Shown one piece after another: positions 1-14,071 of a stretch of DNA of 64,000 nucleotides. Position 1 is the first letter of the stretch, and each line of letters begins with the position of its first letter. The notes beneath the pieces were generated by a model. That model was not told the origin of the DNA and ran no database searches. It was given only the letters and a program-made list of their open reading frames with translations. The stretch comes from Pyrrhosoma nymphula (taxonomy: Eukaryota; Arthropoda; Insecta; Odonata; Coenagrionidae). Made by a program: the position numbers and the translations under genes. The DNA lies in assembly GCA_963573305.1 (NCBI GenBank), contig OY754334.1, forward strand, positions 90,765,848 to 90,829,847. Direction: 5' to 3'.

Positions 1-3000
1 TCATTGGATGAAAGCCATGATGAAGTCACAAGAATTTATGAAGCCACTTCCAACTTAGCGCAAACAGAGTTCAGTACTGCGCTCAACTTACAGCCCGCGG
101 GAACATTTTATCCCGACAAGTTCTTCACTCTTGACTCGCGAAACGTTTTACCCCAGGGAAGTTAGGATTGAGTTGGAAGATAGCATTTTATTGCTATGTT
201 CTCATATGACCCTCGAAGTTAAAGTTCTTGGAATAGGAGTATGAAATACTTGTGACTCGAGTTTTTCTCTCATTGGTAAATCGTAGTTATTTTATCGGGT
301 CAGGTGTCGCTTTGAATTGTATTTGTCTTACCGACTTTTAAAAATGTAGCTTACTGTTTGGATCCCATGTAATTCCATTTCAAGTAGTAGTTTCTTAATC
401 ATTTCAAAGAAATACGTGTCTAAAATTGCGCTCTATCAGAAGAAGATTCAAAAGAAATTAATGTCTAAAATTGTGCCCTATCCACATTTTATTTATATAT
501 ATTCCAGGATCTTTAAAGTTCTTGTGAATGATTTAATTTGTTTCCGTTTTTGTATAGCTACAAAATTTAATCGATATTCTGTTCATTTAGAGGTAGGTTT
601 TGGACTATCTTTGGAAACTATGACGTCGTTTTTGTCACGTGAATCCATTAAACACGGGTAAAACGCCTTTCTTCTGACAACAGTCCCTCTTTCGCCGATT
701 TTCCTGAGGTCAAACACCCCTTTTCCTTTCGTTCTATATTTTGTTTTCCTTGAAATATCACCGACACCTTGACCATTAGCCTCATACTTCTTATTCTTGT
801 TATTTGCCTAAGAACTTGCTCTCTTTCACTGTTATATTATATTCTTTATTTTGGTCCCTATGGTAAGAGGCTTACCCTACTGAAACCTTACTGTACTAAA
901 ATTCCTGGTCCATGGGATGAGTTGTAAATATTAATAATATTTATTTTGGATGCGTGACTGCTGTGTTTATTCTTGCCATGTAGAGCAGGGAGTAATAATG
1001 TGGTTGTTGACATAGGGTGGAGACATGTGCGTTACTTGGCATTGACCTTCTGAGCTTCAATCTTGATAGAAAAAGCGTGCTTCAGTCAATGAGATGTTGC
1101 TGCTGTGTGGGAGTAGCGGAGCGGAAAATCTTTCTCTTGAATGATTTTTCTTGCATTGTTCCCAGGTGGTTTAGATATTAATTTTAGCTGCATAATAGCC
1201 CCCTCACCAATTAGGTTTGAGGTAGTCTACCGACGAAGGTAGGTTGAAATGAAAGCAGAAGTATTCCAATCTTTTGACGTGCTTCTTTAAAAGAAGGCAG
1301 TATCTTCTTTATACTTTTTCTTTCAAGCGATGTCCACCCATCTTCTCATCCAAAAAGCCTGTTCTTTTTCACACCGATTACCCAGCAAAAGCAGACTTCG
1401 AGTCTTAATTCGTTATTTGTCTTGCTTTGTTTCTTGATAATTTGTTTGTGATAGCTCATATATGTTGTTTATTTGAGAGTGATCGATAAAGGTCTAACCA
1501 TCTATTGCTGATCTATATTTATCGCCATCCCATCTCTTTCTTCTGTTGTTATCTGGGATTGGCAGGTGCTCTTCTTCTCCAGAGCCTCCGCAAACAGCTT
1601 ACTTTTTATTACCTGCTGCTCTGTCGGTGAACGATAGTGTTGAGGGTTGAATGCTAGTATCCAATTTCTCTCTTAAAGTGGTATCATTCCTCAAACTATA
1701 TCTCTCTGCAGTTTAGTATACCTCCAACTACATTCCAGCTAAAACGCATGTCCTTTTTCTCTCAATTTCCCGATTTCTCACTTTTCTGCTTTCGTAAACA
1801 TTCTACGTTAATTATCCCATCTCCCGTAATTACTGGCTCCATTCACATACCTTTGCCTTCTTCTGATCTCCAGTATCTTGATACCGTGAACAAATATTAT
1901 CTTTACTAACACTCACCGTGGATCGGCGAGTCTAACATCTTTGAGAACAGATATGGGATTCTTGATCTCAAGAAGGGGCTATCGGTGTAGCACTCCGGTA
2001 ATTGATAGAATTCGGCTCCGGAGATGGGTTGCTTGGAATATGCTTGATCGAAACATTTTAGCCACTCACGTCTACTCATCTTTACTCCTATTCCTTTTTC
2101 ATCCTCTTCTCTTTTGCACCGCTCCACTCAATCATCCGCGCGGTGCAACTGCACTTCCTGGTTCTTATGCACTCGCTGAAGTCTTTTTGCGTTTCTGAAC
2201 CGCCTCCCCGCAATTAGAAACAGTCCGATAATTGTGCCGTAATTCCATTAGCTGCGTCGAAGACGAGGTTGCTGAGGAATGCTCGACTCGATTGTGTGTT
2301 CTTCTCTTGATTGCATCCGTCGTAATCGCATCGGCGATGCTCCGAATGGGATTATCCTTAACTCACCCACCAACATTTGAAAATTCTTTCATCGCCGAGC
2401 AAATTAGTTGTGATGGAAATTTGATTTTCTTCCCTCTTATTTTCCCGCATTTCGTATGGAATTAAAAAAAAATTCTTTTTCTCTGCTGTTGAAACGTCAG
2501 TCATTGAGCCACCGCCCGTAAATAGGATGGAGAGGATTTTTTTCCGTTTATTAAGAGTGTTGTGTGTCTTTTTCTTGTTTCTTTTTATTTGTGTGTTTTT
2601 TGTGTGACGATGTCGAATTTTTCCCCTTCAGAATCTTCATTTTTTTCGCGCCAAGTAAGAATCTCGTCCGGGCTGAGTTCTTACTTTTAGTCTTTTGTCA
2701 AGAGCCTGAGCAATGTTTATTTTTAATGTCGGAGATGAAACACGCTTGCTCCGCGCCTACAGTAGCTTTTGTGATAATACAGTAGTGTGATATAAACTCG
2801 GGTCGGATGCTTTTTCGTCGCTGACAATTGCACAACGCCTCTGTTGCCTCATTGCGACTGTTGCCTCATTTCATGAACTAGATAGCAGTTGTTTTTTTTA
2901 TTGTGTTCCTAAGTCGCATTCTTTCATACTTCCCGGCTTTATGTTGTTATGAGGTATTTAGACATGTTTTCCAATGTGTCTGTAGTGACGAATTGAGCGA

Positions 3001-3927
3001 TGAGAATAGACGAGTCAGTTAATTTTTACGTTGAGTGAAGCCGAGTACGAGTCATTATTATAAATAAATATATTTTCTCTTCCCGCCGAAAAGATATTTA
3101 TCATTTTTAATTTCATCTTCTGAAAGATGTTATAATCTCTTATAAATGTCGTAGTCCTCATAAAAGTGAGCTTGAGAGCGTGTAATAGCTTGGGGCCACA
3201 CCCACTGTGTTCATATTTATTTTAATTTTAATAAAATATCCGGATGATAATTTTCTCGCAGTTGTTTGTCCTCGATAAATTTGATTCTCGAGTATTGCGT
3301 ACGAATGCATCTGAGTGCATCACGAAGCCAGTAAGTCACTCGAATAAATTCCTCGCCCAAATAATTAGTAATTTTTACTTTATATTTTCTCTAGCTTTTT
3401 TATTCATTGGATTAATTTGAATAAACTTTCGCCTGTTGAGAGGCAGAGTTGAATGATGAGAAACGTATTAGTACCTTTTTGCATATTTATTTTAGAGGCT
3501 TAAAATTGTTTATTGCTCAATTTTATTCTTAGTTTTATTAGTTGCCATAGAAAAACAGATTTATTTGGCTATATTTGTTATTTTTCTATGAAATTAACGG
3601 GCATATGAATTTCTCTTTCGTTAATGTTGCTTGCCTGTTAGGCCTCCCTTGCGTGCCATCCTTTTCCTGCGTGACGAGTTCTCATTTTAAGGGGGTTAAT
3701 ACCCTCCGCATTGACCTTTTGGAGGAACATTTCATGCCATTTAGTTTTTAAAATTAATTACAATTGGAGATACCAACCTATGGAGTATTACATAACTGCA
3801 AATTAGATTGTTGATGGTCCAATTTTGAGTAGGTACATATGACGTTAAGTTGAGAATTTATTGCGATGTATGCTACAATTTATCGGGCTGTAATTGTTTG
3901 ATGTACTTAGATATAAGATTACTTTTG

Positions 3928-3932
<5 letters not shown>
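1..3932. other. AT-rich non-coding DNA
   Basis: I see no recognisable protein, RNA gene or repeat family. Open frames here are short and without motifs; 1906-2198 has frames on both strands, which argues for chance. It is upstream or intronic relative to the ANKS1-like gene. Confidence 0.6.
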
Positions 3933-3998
<66 letters not shown>

Positions 3999-3999
3999 G
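3933..3999. repeat. Compound TA / CATA microsatellite
   Basis: A (TA)n run of about 14 units is followed by about eight CATA units. Confidence 0.95.
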
Positions 4000-4639
4000 C
4001 AGATATTAGATGCACCACGCTATTTAAAATAAATTGAGTCTTCGCCCTATCATTCGCTTGGACTAAAAATACCGTAATGATAATTCATTATGTAGTTAAA
4101 TTATTTTTAACATTTAGTTCACCAGTGGGCTTCATTAGTATTTAAATTATAATTTGGAGTTTGGTATGCATAACGGATGATGTGAAGAAATAAAACAAAA
4201 TCTTAACTTTTTGTGTTCTTCCTACGGAATATCACCATCTTTGGTGTATATCTTTTGACCTCGGACGTAGAATTAACGTGAAGAGCTATTGACATATTCA
4301 ATGTAAGGTGATACGGAGGTAGATTCCATGCCCATTCACGTCCTTAAGGGTACTCGAAGGATAATGTGCACGAGTACATGACTTACTGCTCATTTTGCCT
4401 ACAGTGTTCAGTATTCATTATTTTGTTGAAAAAAGGAGTGCAATACGTTTTTAGTAGTATTTTCTGGCCCAGTATTGATAATACTCTTGTTACCTTTAAA
4501 ATTAACTCCGATGAAAAAAACGCGATACACCTTAAGTCAGGCGATTATCGGGCGAAGACTCAATCGGGCACCGGTTCACTCCGGTTTTCAATGTCTTGCG
4601 CCCGATCCGTGCGAGAAATCGGGATAAATTTCCTTTTTG
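4000..4639. other. AT-rich non-coding DNA before the LINE
   Basis: Nothing is recognised. A 107-codon open frame (4366-4689) runs into the LINE leader and has no motif, so it is not called. Confidence 0.55.
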
Positions 4640-5118
4640 TGTCTCTTCCCTCGGACTACAACCTTGTTGTGGTGGAAGGGCTGGCGTAATCCGATGACCC
4701 CTAGTGCTGAACTGGCGGGAGCAATGCTCCTGGTAGGGTCACCCATCCGGATTGGTTGAAGGTTAGGAGAGAGACGAATGGTAGTCCGCGCAGCGTCTGT
4801 ACCTCAGTGAGGCGGCTGCTAAAGGCGTCTGACCCCAGTGGGGCGGCCTCTGAATTGATGGTGTCACGTAAAAAACACTCCTGAGTGAGGCCACGGAATA
4901 CCATCTCAATTAAAACAAAAACCTTGAAATTATGGACAGTTCACAAATGATAATGAATCCTGGCAACTACGGGACTCGGCCCAGTCGGCTCGGGTGTCGT
5001 GCTCGGCAGCGGTGGGAGCAAGGCCCCTGCGGTCGTCATCGCACGAAAGCCTTGCTCAGAAAATACACCAGCAGAGGAAAAAAAGAGAAACGAAACAATC
5101 AGAATAGGCACATGAAAT

Positions 5119-6198
5119 GTTAGGACTATGCTGAGGGCGGGTAAGCTAGAGAATATAAATCAAGAAATGGAGAGGGTGAGTGTAGACATAATGGGTCTGG
5201 GTGAGGTAAGATGGAAGGATGACGGGGACTACTGGAGCGATGGCTATAGAGTAATTTATAGTGGAGGGAATGAAAGTCAGCGCGGAGCGCGGGGTTGCAT
5301 TCGTAATGAATAGGAAACTTGGTAGAAAGTAGTGTATGGACAGGTGAGTGATAGGATTATAGTCGTGGAACAAAAGGCAGATCCAAGGAAATTATTTATA
5401 ATCCAGGTTTATATGCCTACCTCTAATCATAAAGAGGAGGAGGTATATGGTGTATACGACCAGCTAGAGGAAATAATTGGTAGGATACCTGGGAGTAAGC
5501 ACTTAGTAGTAATGTGGGATTGGAACGCGGTGGTGGGTGAGGGCAGAGATGGGCGGGAGGTGGGCGATTACGGGCTAGGAAGGAGAAACGACCGCGGCGA
5601 GAAAGCTGTGGAGTTTTGCCGTAGAAATAACCTAGTGATTACAAATACATGGTTCAGACATCATCCTCGACGTAGGTACACTAGGAAGAAGCCGGGAGAC
5701 ACATATAGGTTCCAGATAGATTATATAATGGTTCGTCACAGATACAGGAATAGTGTCAAAAACTCGCATACTTATCCAGGAGCTGATACAGACATAGACC
5801 ACAACTTATTAGTCATGAAATGTCTAATAAAACTGAAAAAAATAAGAATGGGACGGAGGGTACGAAAGTGGAATACGGAGGCATTAACTGGGGCAATGAA
5901 AAAGAAGTATCTAGAGGAGGTGGATGAGATAATGGGTGAGGATCATGGAGTTAGATTAGTGGAAGATGAATGGGGAAGTTTGAAAAATGGGATTGTAGAA
6001 GCGGCGAAAGCGACGGTAGGCATAGTGAGTGCAACTAAAATAAGAAAACCGTGGATCACGAAGGAGATGATATGGGAGATGGAGGAGAGAAGGAAATGGA
6101 AGAGCGTAAACTCAGAGCTAGGTCAAAGAAAATACCGAGAATTAAATAACAGGCTTAGAAGAGAAACAAAGAAAGCGAGAGAGGCGTGGTGGAGATAA
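5119..6198 (+). pseudogene. LINE APE-type endonuclease region, frameshifted
   Basis: This N-terminal part of the LINE polyprotein would nick target DNA for target-primed reverse transcription. Visible motifs, in order, are GLGEVRW (catalytic Glu), VYMPT, WDWNAVVGEG (family motif GDWNA, first Gly changed to Trp), TNTWF, FQIDYIMV, and IDHNLL in place of SDHNLL. A stop lies directly upstream of NVRTML at about 5118. Near 5285 the frame shifts for about 15 codons (GVAFVMNRKLGRK is readable in the next frame) and shifts back near 5328, giving a stop at 5311-5313. The longest intact stretch, 5332-6198, ends at a further frameshift where KKAREAWW runs into the next frame at 6186. The changed motifs and broken frame indicate a dead copy. 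Confidence 0.85.
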
Positions 6199-7910
6199 CA
6201 GATCGACTCGTTAGAGAAATACCAAAAAGAGGGAAGATCAGATGTTTATATAGGAAAGTGAAGGAACTGACGGGTGGTAGTAAGAGAAGGGGAATTACAA
6301 CGATAACAGACAAGACGGGAAAGGTGATCGTAGAACCGAAAGAGATCCAGAAGAGGTGGAATGAGTATGTTGAAGAGCTGTATGGTAAAGAAATAAGGCC
6401 CAATATGTTAGATATAGAAAGGGAAGACGATATTGGCAGAGATGGCATCGGACCAGGTATCCTAGATAGTGAAATCGAAGGAGCTCTACGATACATGAAA
6501 AGGAATAAGGGGGTGGGAATAGATGACATACCTGCAGAGTTTTTAAAGGGCATGGGGAAGAACGGAAGGGGAAAACTTTTTGCGCTTATTCGTAGGATTT
6601 ATGAGGCTGGAGTGTGGCCGGAAGACTTCGCGAAGACTGTACTAATTCATATACCGAAGAAGAGTAAAGCAAAAACATGCGAAGATAATAGGACAATAAG
6701 CTTAATATCCCACGCGGCCAAAGTAGTTATGAGAATTATAAACAGAAGGCTAGAGAAGAAGACAAATGAATACCTTGGTGACGACCAGTTCGGTTTTAGG
6801 AGAGGGTCGGGAACGTGAGACGCTATAGCGGTGATAAGGACGCTAAGAGAAAGGAACCTAGAGTATGGGCAGGATGTTTTTGCAGGCTTCGTAGATTTCA
6901 AGAAGGCGTTTGATCGGGTGGACTGGACGAAATTAATGGGAGTGTTGAAGAAATTAGGGGTCGTTAGGAGGGACAGGCGTCTCATTCGGAATTTGTATAT
7001 GAACCAGACGGCGCAGGTTAGGGTAGCCGATGGAGAATCGGGATGAGCCACGATAGGACGGGGAGTGCGGCAGGGGTGCCCACTATCGCCGTTGCTTTTT
7101 AACGTATACTCAGAAGAAATGGTAAGGGAGGCATGGGGGAAGAGGAGGTTGGAATAAAGGTAGGAGGTGAACTGATAAAATCAGTGAGATTTGCAGATGA
7201 TCAAGGATTGGTAAGTCAGTCTGCCAAGGGGTTGCAGTCAATGGAAAATGCGTTAGAGGTGCAGTGCGTAAGGTATGGGATGAAGATCAACCACAAGAAA
7301 ACGAAAGTGATGAGATTTTCTAGAAGTAAGAAGGCGAGGCTGAATATAAGGGTGGGAGGGCAGAAGATAGAGCTGGTCGAGTACTTTATGTATCTGTGTA
7401 GTATTTTAGAGGAGAATGGTTTTAGTGGTAGGGACATCAGATGCAGAATTTCCGTGGCTAAAGAAACATTTTCTAAGAGAAGGGAATTGATGAGGGGGGG
7501 TCTGAGAAGAAACGTAATGAAAAGGCTGGTGAAAACTCTGATATGGAGCGTGGCGCGATATGGGTCGGAAACTTGGTCATTGCGAAGGGAGGATGTGTGT
7601 AGACTTGAGGCGTTTGAGATGTGGGTTTGGAGAAGGATGGAGAAGGTGAGCTGGGTGGCGAGGAAGACGAACGAGTAGGTATTGAATATGGTTGGAGAGG
7701 AGAGGAAGCTTGTGGCAGAGGTTCGGAAAAGGCAGAAGTGATGGATGGAGGCGGTTTTAAGAGGAGAGGGCATGTTGAAGAGAGTGATAGAGGGGAGAAT
7801 ACTGGGGAAGCGTGGGAGAGGAAGGAAGAGGATAGGAATTTTGGACGAAATAAGAGGAAGTAGAAGATATGAAGAATTGAAGGGGGATCTAATGGCGGGA
7901 CATCCTTAGA
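6186..7910 (+). pseudogene. LINE reverse transcriptase region, frameshifted
   Basis: This is the reverse transcriptase and C-terminal part of the LINE protein. Motifs in order: NKGVGIDDIPAEFLK, IPKKSKA followed by NRTISLIS, GFRRGSGT, FVDFKKAFDRVDW (motif A), GVRQGCPLSPLLFNVY (motif B), FADDQGL at about 7190 (catalytic YADD-type box, here FADD), then GMKINHKKTKVM and a C-terminal block around SETWSLRREDVCRLEAFEMW. In-frame TGA stops interrupt it at 6816-6818 and 7044-7046, a frameshift precedes 7133, and a TAG follows KTNE at 7678. Homology continues to about 7910 through GMLKRVIEGRILGKRGRGRK. The two catalytic Asp of FADD and the motif A Asp are retained, so inactivation is by stops and shifts rather than by loss of the active site. 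Confidence 0.88.
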
Positions 7911-8002
7911 AGGGAAAACGAGACAATGTGTATGAAATTGGGATGCAGAATGGGGACTGTCCATGAACCTACCAATCAGCTGGTAGAATACTTGAATGAA
8001 TG

Positions 8003-11000
8003 AACACTTTAAGTGCCCACTTGAATACAAATTATATAAATCAAATGCCGCGTCACGTAACCCGTCGAGATCGATGTTACTCCTTTTCGAGTGAATTCTT
8101 CAATTTTTTCTGAGGTTTTACTTTTGAAATTATATTTTTAAGAATTATTATCCGATGCTAAGAAGAATTTTAAATGGTCTATGGGGATATTTGTTTATTG
8201 TATACTAGCTTGTGTTTTTGGAAGAAATAATGCGTCGTAGCAAATTTTTGTCACCATCATTACAACTTCGTTGTCGTTCTAGATACAGAAGTTTTTGAGA
8301 TCTTAGATGGAAAATAGGGAAGTATCTGTGTTTTTGCCTCTTTTGTCACAGTCGCAAAAATACACGCTCCGGAGTGTTTTAAGTTTTCATTCGTTCGCTG
8401 AAGTAAAAACATGAATAGTGCTCGTTCTCTTCCTCGGGAACGTGTCGGGCGTGAAAAAGCTCTCGTCACAGCACGTTACTTCGCCTCCTTGCTCTACAGT
8501 CAAAACCCTTTGTGGTTTAAAGGAGTGGAGTGGCGTGCAGCGGCTGTTTTGCCCCCTTTTTGCAATCCTACTCACCCTCATCCGTAACCTGATTTCACAC
8601 GTTCTAGGTGTTATGTCAGGCTTTGGTGTGGTCGCAAGTCCACTCACGGAAGGGCGACTCACTGAGGGATCAGGGTGCGCGCGCGAAACTATTAACTCTT
8701 AAAGGTCGTCCCACGTGTGATTTTATCAGCTGCGTCACCCCATTCGGCTTCCTCCAGCTACTCCAGAGCATCCCCATTTCCTCACTGCCTTTAAGGGGAA
8801 AGTCCTATTGCAATTGCTCCCGATTGCCTAACCAATATCGTCCTTTGATGTATTTTTTTCCTAACCTATATCGTAGCTTTAATTGTCCTCTACTACTACG
8901 AACATTTGAATCTTTCTAAGACTCGATGGCGTAATAACGCGAGAGCAGTGCCAACGCTGATCGAATATTTAAATGCATTGTGCACAAATAGAAATTCATT
9001 CCGAAATTCATTCCATTCATAGAAATTCCGAATCTCGCGAAAGCACTTAGCTTCCTATCAGTATCGAGATTGCCTCAGTACAGTGTGAGGTCGAAATTTA
9101 AATGAGGTTTTTGTATGGCCGTTTTACCAAAGCAGGCAAAGCTTTCTTCTGTATTACATAACAATGTAAATTATAATATAGTATTGTCTTAAACGAATGT
9201 TAATTTGGTATCTTCAGCTATCAGTCCATTATAATGTTTAATATCCTCTGCAAAAGCGACTGCCTATAATGGCCCAATGTAGGACCCTGAAGTCTACCCT
9301 GACCTATCGAGGTCTATCTTTCACGAGGTCGACGTGTTGATGCTTTGCGCAATTCTTTTTGTACCTTGGTTGTAATCAGCATGATAGCCCATCCCTCTAG
9401 CCAATGTTGTCCCCCCGATCCTAAGGAAAACGCTTACTCTAAATAAAATGCATTATTTCTCCGCTGTTACCATTATACCCTGGAAAAAAAGTCAAATTGC
9501 TTTTAATTAATGACTGTGATTTAACTTCAGTGGAAGCATCAGATGATTTACTTCATGGCGAAATGTTAATTTATAGTTTGCAATCGTTATGTATTTCGAT
9601 AACAAATCATCCCCCTAGAGATATAATTAAATGTTGACTTTGGTAGTGAATCATGTGATAGTAATTTTTCTTGTTGTTTTGCTGAGTTTAAAAGTGATTA
9701 AGATTGATTCACTTAATCTTAAGGGAAGAATAAAAAAATTGTATAGAAATAAAAAACTTTATTAGTGGCAAGTGACCGGGCGAAGCTCTTACCGGGTAAT
9801 CGGTATTCAGAAGAAACTTCTATGTATCACAGAAGCCACATACCCTTTTATAACGTGGATTAGTTAAGCATCATTGGATATCCAACCAGCTGTTTGGCAG
9901 GTTATTGGACAATAGTTACCCTAAATTTTCCATTCTTACTGTTAGTAAAATGTCAGAGATTTATTAAGACTGCTCCTTAATCCGCATATGCGGATGTTTA
10001 TTGATCTAATGTAGCATGTTCTGACACTTCTCCTCAGTATCTGCATTGCGACCATTCTCATGGTGTTATTGCCATCAAACTATTTGAGCGCGATGTGAGG
10101 TGACAAAATCATATTTTGAAATGGAGCTATTTAATTAGTCTCGGACTATATAAATAACTCCATTTTTGAAAACTTTGCTTAATCGCTGTTATATATTCAA
10201 GAACAAAATTTTATGTTCGTGCTTTTATGTCCTCGTGAATTTCTTTTTTCTTGTAAGACGTCGCGAATGTCCCACGCTCAAATATTTTGACAAAAACTTT
10301 TACCCAAAGAGCTTGTGCATCGTTTGACAGGTAGAATTAGAAGAAAACCGAACTTCAAAGAAAATGAAACCTTATTCCAAGATTACATTAATTTCATGAA
10401 TTTATCATGCTCACTGTTTGCTCGACAGCGTTTCACCTCGCATCCAGGAGGCGTCGTCTGTTCGAAGTATTTTTCGCCTCAAACAGACCTCGAAATCAAA
10501 CATATCTCGCGGAAACCTCAAGAATAACTTTATTCAAAGATTTTGGTGGATTGATTGATGACTTGGAATTAAATAACATTTCCTTCGAATCCTGCCTGTC
10601 ACACGATGCGCAAACCCGTTTGGCCAACTCAATTGATCAAAATGGTGGTCGTGGGACACCGGCTGAAGCTAATTTTTATGATATACATATATACATACTC
10701 CTATCCCTTTCGAAGTTAGGACAGTCAACGAGCCTAGTGATTCCTGATAGGTCTAAGAAACTGGCTCTCTTTTAACCATTTCTTCCATAATGGCCTTTTC
10801 GAACATATAATTCATTCATGTGGTTCTTCATACGCCCTACTTGTTCTTATGACTCCTATTATTCCTTCTCTTTAGGATATCTTCCACTATATTCAGCGTT
10901 GACGCTCTCGGTATACGCCTTACTCTCCCACCATTCACTCTATCGTAAATCTGTTTCATTATTATACCCAACCCATTTTCTCAGCATGAATGAATCAGCG

Positions 11001-13921
11001 ACAAACTTCTTTTCATAGATGTATACCACTGAAGCTTCCAATCCTTTTGCTTTCATGACCAGCTCACTTGAAATATCATGGATGCATACAAAAGACCAAT
11101 TTGGGTCGGTTTCATCACCGTCTCCAAATTATTTTCATCGCTCACCGACCAATTTTTGTCGGAATTACTGCTAGCTTTGTGCCTCATAATATATGGTAGG
11201 TATCTTGCGCAAGTTGACCGCCATTATCGGAGTCCCCCAGGGCGTCATCCGGGCGGACGCGGTCGCTTTACCTCTTCTAGGAAGTCATTGCCCTCTCTCC
11301 CCTATTATTTTTCATCGCCTGGGAAGCGAACGGGTCCCGCGCCAGATCGCGAGTGCAACGGGTGCATTGCTCTGCTCGGGACATTACACTCGCTTGAGTC
11401 TGGCAGGGGAAGATCGCGGGTCAAGTCGAGGTTTTTGGATGCTCTTATGTATGTATATATGCACCCGTAACAAAAGACCTATCTTACCCATAATAATGGT
11501 CTGAACCAAGAAAAAGGAGCAGAAGAATTCAGAGCTCCGCGAATGCTTTTTTTCTCGGGGAGAATCGCTGGAGTAATATTTTATTTTTTCCTTCTTTTTT
11601 TCGAAGGGCTGCGAATTGCATGACACATTAGTCCTTCGAGATTGTTGTTTAAAAACTCCAAATTATGATGTTTAGTTCAACATATGGTCGATGTCATTGC
11701 GAATGAGAAATGCTGATTTCCTGAGAATCGTTTTCCTGATTTTTCTTATAATTTATAGCGTTAGTTTTGCTAATTGTTTGCTTTCAATTATATAATAAGA
11801 ATAATGGAAAAATTACCGTTATAAAGTGGTGGCAGGTTTTCTTATTTCCGGCGACAATCAGTGGGCTTGATTCTAATTTCAATATTTTAAAATTTGTCTA
11901 TCATGCTCCTGAGGTGTGTTGGCCGAATTTTGAACTTTAGATTTAATCATGGAATTGTGTAATATTGCCCACCTATTTAACGGAAATGTTTAAAACTATC
12001 TGCTTGTCCTGTTGACTCATTTATTCGCCAGTTCAATAATTGATTAGCTCAGTTTCATTGAGTAACTAAGTTGGGGTTGCTTCCAAATCCTGGAAAGTAT
12101 TTGGAAACCATCCGAAATTACATCATGGTGTTGAATGTCGACGGCGCATTCTTAATGGCTTGTCGTGATAGAATGAAGGTCTTGCGTCGTCATTAGTATT
12201 TTGAAAATGATTTGCTCTCCGCGTTTTGCGGCTGTTGTTTCCTTATAATGGGAGGGCATTGTGGATACTCAAGAATTATCTGTACCTATTTCAGATAAGG
12301 ATAAAGAGTTCCTTCCGTGCAAATGATACAAACATGAGTCATTTGGTAAACCTGTACTCTCTGTAGAATACTTTGCTACCTTAAGATATAATGAGGAAAG
12401 TGAGATCAGCGCTTTGTTTTTGCATTGATTTTCGAAACGCTACAGGAGGATGTTTTCAATGTGTTTTTTGGCCCTGTTGCTTACTTTGGCTTGTACTAGG
12501 AAGTATGAAGAAGTAGTTATGATAAATAATGTCAGACGTTTTCTTAAGTTTTTTGCTCGGTATATTCTACGGATATTTTCTTTGTCATTGACTCCTGTTA
12601 TCACCGTTTAACGCCATCAGGATGGATTACTTTTTTTTGTCTGTTGATGCTACTGGAAGAAAAAAGGTCATTATGCGTCGCATTATTTCTTATTCCTTAA
12701 TGACGCAGCTATTGATTTAAGGTGTAGTAAGACGAGATTCCGCGAGAACTTCGCTTTCAAGTGCGTCGCCGAATTCTTAGGCATTGGTCAATTTTCTCGT
12801 GAGACTTTTGAACCTATCACAATCTTCGGTGTTTCCATCGCGTGCTCTAACATTCGAACATATTGATTTGAGGGGAAAGAGAAACTGACGTTATCAGGGT
12901 TTTCGGTGGAATTTTCGTACTTAATGATGACGTCGAGGGGTCAAGGTCGTAGTCTGCATGCAACTGTTTTTCATGGTCATTTTGGTGTCCCAGTCTGAAA
13001 TAAATTGGTTCAAATTACTATTATAATATATTTCGTTTTGTAAATCCGTCCTTTTTTAGAACACTGCATGTTTTAGAAAACTTTTTTGTCCCTGCCTGTA
13101 TAGTTTGGATACATAGGTGTCAATATTTATTAGCAGAAACAATTTATAATTCCTATTATTTATCTGTGGTGAATTACAGGATAATTACCATGGCCACACG
13201 AGTGAAACAAATTATAAGGGATTAAGGAGTTTGGAAACCCCTAAGAAATGTTGTCGAGCTGGAAAGTTGAAGGCCCATTTATGCGATGGGGACTGTATTT
13301 AATTAGAATTTTACGACCAGTATCGTTCACTTGCTGGCTCAAAAATACAGCGGGGAGTATATTATTCTCATGCTTTTTAAGGCAATAAAATCATCTCATT
13401 TCTCTTTGTTATTTTAAATTTTAATGTGGAATCATTGTCTCCTATGTATCCAAGGATCAAGTTATGGATCAAAATCGAGTATGAATACTCGACCATATTT
13501 TATCATTTCTTGCCATTGTGAAATAAATTAAAAGAATCCATTTTTTGTTATCATTTGGGTTTTACTTAAATATATATTGATACTATGTATGATACTCTCT
13601 TGTGAAACACTCTTGTGTTCCTTTTTGATACAATCTTGTGATACTTTTTCCAATCGTTTATTGATACGTGTAATCGATATTGCAGGAGAAATGGAGCATT
13701 CATTATATCCCAAGTTCAGTTTTGACCACAATGATACATATGTTACGTGATTTTTTAGGGCTCTTTGTATCCTCCATTTTCGAAGAGTTCAGCCGGTAAG
13801 TAGGTATGTGTTAATTTGTGTCTTGTATACTATCTTTTTTATTTGAAAAATTTTACACGCATAAATTTTGGACCAGAATTGATCATTGTAGTCCGTAATA
13901 TCCCAGCGCGCTAACCCAAGA
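8003..13921. other. Non-coding DNA, no feature recognised
   Basis: Mostly AT-rich. A GC-richer patch at 11205-11420 (GTCCCCCAGGGCGTCATCCGGG region) gives overlapping frames in two registers without protein motifs. Confidence 0.55.
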
Positions 13922-14071
13922 AAAATTGCATATGTTAGAGAAAAATGGATTAGAAATAAATATTTTAAGGTACTGTTCCTTTTCCTTTGTTTCAGGAAAA
14001 ATATCCTATGTTTGAGAAAAATGGATTAGAAATTAGGATTGAAGATACTGCTCCTTTTCCGTTTGTTATAG
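13922..14071. repeat. Diverged tandem duplication of about 76 bp
   Basis: Copy one (13922-13995) and copy two (13997-14071) share AGAAAAATGGATTAGAAAT, then CTG.TCCTTTTCC.TTTGTT. Divergence is modest, so the event is older than the duplication at 23111. Confidence 0.75.

Larger units (their letters stand above)
4640..7995 (+). mobile_element. RTE-like non-LTR retrotransposon, near full length, inactivated
   Basis: The element has a GC-rich leader (about 4640-5100), an endonuclease region, a reverse transcriptase region and a short 3' end with a TGAATGAATGA-type tail near 7992-8002. The coding sequence is one continuous homology broken by several frameshifts and in-frame stops, so no intact protein is made. 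Its endonuclease resembles the BovB/CFDP2-type RTE endonuclease, which is the basis for the clade call; the family is otherwise unnamed here. The 5' boundary is inferred from the start of the leader. No target-site duplication was identified. Confidence 0.9.

Noticed and set aside
6155..7051. 132- and 134-codon open frames on the - strand
   Set aside because: They are antisense shadows of the LINE reverse transcriptase region, whose + strand translation has clear motifs.
7216..8030. Two 185-codon - strand open frames
   Set aside because: They are antisense of the LINE 3' coding region and tail.
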